Shown: in pieces, positions 7,586 to 9,148 of the stretch
Layout: the number at the start of each line of letters is the position of its first letter
How positions within the stretch are numbered: the stretch's first letter is position 1
NCBI GenBank assembly: GCA_002722105.1
Contig: PBKF01000024.1
Location: 7,273 to 16,420, forward strand
Source: Fidelibacterota bacterium
GTDB lineage: Bacteria > Marinisomatota > Marinisomatia > Marinisomatales > UBA1611
DNA: 9,148 nt
Direction of reading: 5' to 3'
Made by a program: the position numbers and the translations under genes
Notes under the pieces: model-generated
Told to the model about the DNA's origin: nothing
What the model saw: only the letters and a program-made list of their open reading frames with translations
Databases searched by the model: none

Positions 7586-8123
7586 CGTCTTTAATGATCC
7601 TTGTCTTACCCATTAGAAAGGTAATTTTCTGACTTTCAATTAATTCAATCTTCATATTATTGATTAAATCTCCTTGACGAAATCTCTGCCCATTTATAAT
7701 TACAAATACTTTATCACCAAGTTTTGCAACTGACTCAATTTTTAATTCTTCCAAATCTGAAAAGGAAGATTCCTGAATTATTTCTGAAGTTGTTTCTTTT
7801 GGTGTTTCCAAAGGTTTTTCTTTGGTTACGATAAATGGATTTCTTCCCCAACCCTGCATACTTTCTATATTTTCTGGTATGGGAATAAAATCATCTTCCG
7901 GGACAATTTCTTGTCGTCTTTCTTTAGACTTCTTAATCTTTGCACTTTTTTCCTTAAGTCGTTTTATTCGATTTACGTCCACTCGAGCAGTCTTCGGACG
8001 CTCTTTTACTTCTCTTCTTACTTCAACAGGTTTTTCATCCCTATTACGAACAATGTAATCACTGATCGCATAAATCAAGGACAAAACAAGTCCTACAGTT
8101 AGAATTTTGAGTCTTGGGGTCAT
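7575..8123 (-). CDS. PilP/GspC-like inner-membrane protein that contacts the secretin
   Basis: The protein has 182 residues: a membrane anchor at about 6-23, a strongly basic charged linker at 27-75, the GWGRNPFIV motif at 91-99 and a small beta domain at about 126-178 (LKIESVAKLGDKVFVIINGQ, FRQGDLI, ITFLMGKTRIIK). PilP and GspC share this HR-type beta domain, which docks on the periplasmic N0 domain of the secretin. The RNPF-type motif before it is also typical. PilP is usually a lipoprotein, but no lipobox Cys is present here; the single anchor resembles GspC. The order PilO-, PilP-, secretin-like supports the pilus role. The Shine-Dalgarno sequence AAGGTG sits 9 nt before the ATG. The stop is inside the start of the secretin gene. 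Confidence 0.78.
   Translation of the reverse strand: MTPRLKILTVGLVLSLIYAISDYIVRNRDEKPVEVRREVKERPKTARVDVNRIKRLKEKSAKIKKSKERRQEIVPEDDFIPIPENIESMQGWGRNPFIVTKEKPLETPKETTSEIIQESSFSDLEELKIESVAKLGDKVFVIINGQRFRQGDLINNMKIELIESQKITFLMGKTRIIKDVGT
7597..7602 (-). promoter_or_regulatory. Ribosome binding site for the TTG-started secretin gene
   Basis: AAGGAT on the minus strand inside the 3' end of the pilP-like gene, 11 nt before TTG at 7585. The spacing is slightly long, but the site supports the TTG start. Confidence 0.45.
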
Positions 8124-8132
8124 AATGGATTA

Positions 8133-8138
8133 CACCTT
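8133..8138 (-). promoter_or_regulatory. Ribosome binding site of the pilP-like gene
   Basis: AAGGTG on the minus strand, 9 nt before ATG at 8123. It is the best Shine-Dalgarno match in the window and fixes the start of the PilP-like protein. Confidence 0.6.
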
Positions 8139-8155
8139 AAACTACCCAGAAATTT

Positions 8156-8183
8156 ACTGTAACTAAAATCTTTTTGTGGTCAA
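8156..8183 (-). promoter_or_regulatory. Possible sigma70-like promoter before the pilP-like gene
   Basis: On the minus strand TTGACC (8178-8183) and TACAGT (8156-8161) are separated by 16 bp, lying in the only intergenic gap of the window (8124-8218). The -35 matches the consensus at five of six bases and the -10 at four of six. In AT-rich DNA such matches occur by chance, so this is weak. If real it would give the secretin-cyclase-surface protein group its own start. Confidence 0.22.
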
Positions 8184-8218
8184 TAATAAATTCACCTTTA
8201 TGGAAGAATTAATTGCTA

Positions 8219-9148
8219 TTATTCCTTGTTTTTCTCTGTATTCAAGAGAACCAACTCATCATTATCATTATATGCAATAGATTTGTTATCAATAAGATAC
8301 TGTAATATAATTGAATACTCAGAATCATAATCATCTATCATAAATTTTAAATCTTCCAGCGTATAAGGGCCAGAATCCAATAATGTGATAATTTTATTTG
8401 TTATTTCTAATTCACGGTCATTAGCAGAATTGGGGAAAATATCATCTTTGTTTTTATCCACTTTTTCAGGAGCAAGCCATTCGTTATTAATTTTTGCAGG
8501 TTTACTATTTTTCTCAGACGAAATATTTGCTGATTTTTCTGTTTCTGTAATTGGTTCAAACATCCAGTCTGGCACATCGTCCGGCGCATCATCCGGCCGG
8601 TCTATTTTCTTGACTGATGGTGTCGCTTTTTTCTTTGGTGTTTTTGGTTTACTGACTTTTGCTATGGACTTTTTATTCACTTCTGTTTGAAAATATGCGT
8701 ACGAAATAAATTTAATAATCTGAGTAGACGATTTACCCATTTGTTTGATATCAATATTAGACGCTGTAAGTCTGTAACGGTTGCTAGCCATTTTTTCTAA
8801 AAATTTCCCGAAGTTTACAAAAGAGCCTTTTACTTCGATATCTATAGGAATTTTTTCAATAATAATCTCATCATTACTGTCAGGAATTAAAATGGTTTTT
8901 TTATCAATGGCAACATTGGAAGCTGAATAATTAATGATAGATAATCCATTATTCTTCAGCATGATGTATACGGCATCTGAGACTCGGTCAAAAGATGATT
9001 TATTCGGTATTCGCTGGATGACAGTTTCAAACTCCTCATTTAGAATATCCCAATCATTTTGAATGTTTATAATTTCATTCTTCATGCGCTTATATTTATT
9101 TCGCTTTGATATGAGGCTTTTTTGGGATTTTTTCATATCACTATATGC
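8219..9148 (-). CDS. PilO-like pilus alignment protein with extended C-terminus (5' partial)
   Basis: The frame is open to the right edge (AYSD precedes the Met at 9136), so that Met is probably internal. The cytoplasmic tail and membrane segment expected of PilO would lie outside the window. Counting from Met 9136: residues 1-40 are coiled-coil-like, and 41-150 match the PilO pseudopilin-like fold (RIPNKSSFDRVSDAVY, then NNGLSIINY, IPIDIEVKGSFVNFGKFLEKM and RLTASNIDIKQ). Residues 151-240 are a Lys/Pro/Asp-rich linker with DDAPDDVPDWMFEP. Residues 241-299 form a compact helical and beta segment resembling a winged helix. PilO pairs with PilN in the periplasm and links the inner-membrane motor to PilP and PilQ. 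The extended C-terminus is unusual for PilO. GspM-like is a less likely alternative. Confidence 0.75.
   Translation of the reverse strand, partial: AYSDMKKSQKSLISKRNKYKRMKNEIINIQNDWDILNEEFETVIQRIPNKSSFDRVSDAVYIMLKNNGLSIINYSASNVAIDKKTILIPDSNDEIIIEKIPIDIEVKGSFVNFGKFLEKMASNRYRLTASNIDIKQMGKSSTQIIKFISYAYFQTEVNKKSIAKVSKPKTPKKKATPSVKKIDRPDDAPDDVPDWMFEPITETEKSANISSEKNSKPAKINNEWLAPEKVDKNKDDIFPNSANDRELEITNKIITLLDSGPYTLEDLKFMIDDYDSEYSIILQYLIDNKSIAYNDNDELVLLNTEKNKE
8240..8416 (-). other. Winged-helix-like C-terminal segment of the PilO-like protein
   Basis: Residues about 241-299 read as helix (EITNKIITLLDSG), helix (TLEDLKFMIDD), helix (SEYSIILQYLIDNKS) and a beta wing (IAYNDNDELVLLN). This order and spacing is that of small winged-helix domains. 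It is a pattern judgement only. If the protein has normal PilO topology the segment is periplasmic, so DNA binding is unlikely and protein contact more plausible. Confidence 0.4.

Noticed and set aside
7822..8102. Two overlapping plus-strand open frames opposite the pilP-like gene
   Set aside because: Their Ser/Phe/Leu-rich translations are what the Lys/Arg/Glu-rich linker gives on the other strand.
8155..8163. Short inverted repeat TTACTGTAA in the intergenic gap as an operator
   Set aside because: Arms are only four bases, which is expected by chance in AT-rich DNA.
8385..8690. Plus-strand open frame of 101 codons opposite the PilO-like gene
   Set aside because: It is an antisense shadow of a well-supported coding region, with no domain pattern or ribosome site.
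6281..9148. Type II secretion (GspC/GspD/GspM) instead of a pilus system
   Set aside because: Not excluded, but the secretin has only one N1 domain and the gene order PilO-, PilP-, PilQ-like fits a type IV pilus better.

Overview
All genes in this window lie on the minus strand, and there is almost no non-coding DNA: one gap of about 95 bp and otherwise overlaps or gaps of 7 to 13 bp. Read in the direction of transcription (right to left), the order is a PilO-like pilus protein (5' end cut by the window edge), a PilP/GspC-like inner-membrane protein, a compact PilQ-type secretin, a CHASE2 class III adenylate cyclase, and a very large exported FG-GAP/VCBS-repeat protein with fibronectin type III modules, whose 3' end runs off the left edge. 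I see no tRNA, rRNA, insertion sequence, CRISPR array or clear terminator.

The DNA is AT-rich. It combines a diderm pilus-alignment/secretin set with a CHASE2 cyclase and a Ca-loop propeller protein of the kind common in environmental Gram-negative phyla such as Neomarinimicrobiota (Marinimicrobia), Calditrichota and other FCB-related lineages. Marinimicrobia-like is my best guess, but it is an inference from gene style only. No marker gene is present.

Right part (6281-9148): the PilO-, PilP- and PilQ-like proteins would form the inner-membrane alignment subcomplex and the outer-membrane pore of a type IV pilus or a closely related type II-like system. PilM and PilN, if present, would be expected beyond the right edge. 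The PilO-like protein is unusual in having a long charged linker and a C-terminal segment that reads like a winged helix. The secretin starts at TTG and overlaps the pilP-like gene by 11 bp.

Middle (3424-6273): the cyclase has all six canonical adenylate cyclase catalytic and specificity residues. Its CHASE2 sensor contains a helix-rich insertion of about 200 residues. Its start is 7 bp after the secretin stop, so cAMP production and pilus/secretin assembly are probably co-expressed.

Left part (1-3410): a signal peptide is followed by seven Ca-binding VCBS/FG-GAP repeats, an Fn3 domain, seven more repeats, a second Fn3 domain and an Ig-like region, open at the edge. This predicts two seven-bladed beta-propellers on a surface or secreted protein, started only 13 bp after the cyclase stop. 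One reading of the window is a single transcription unit joining an envelope pore, a second-messenger sensor and a large surface protein. The joint function is inference.
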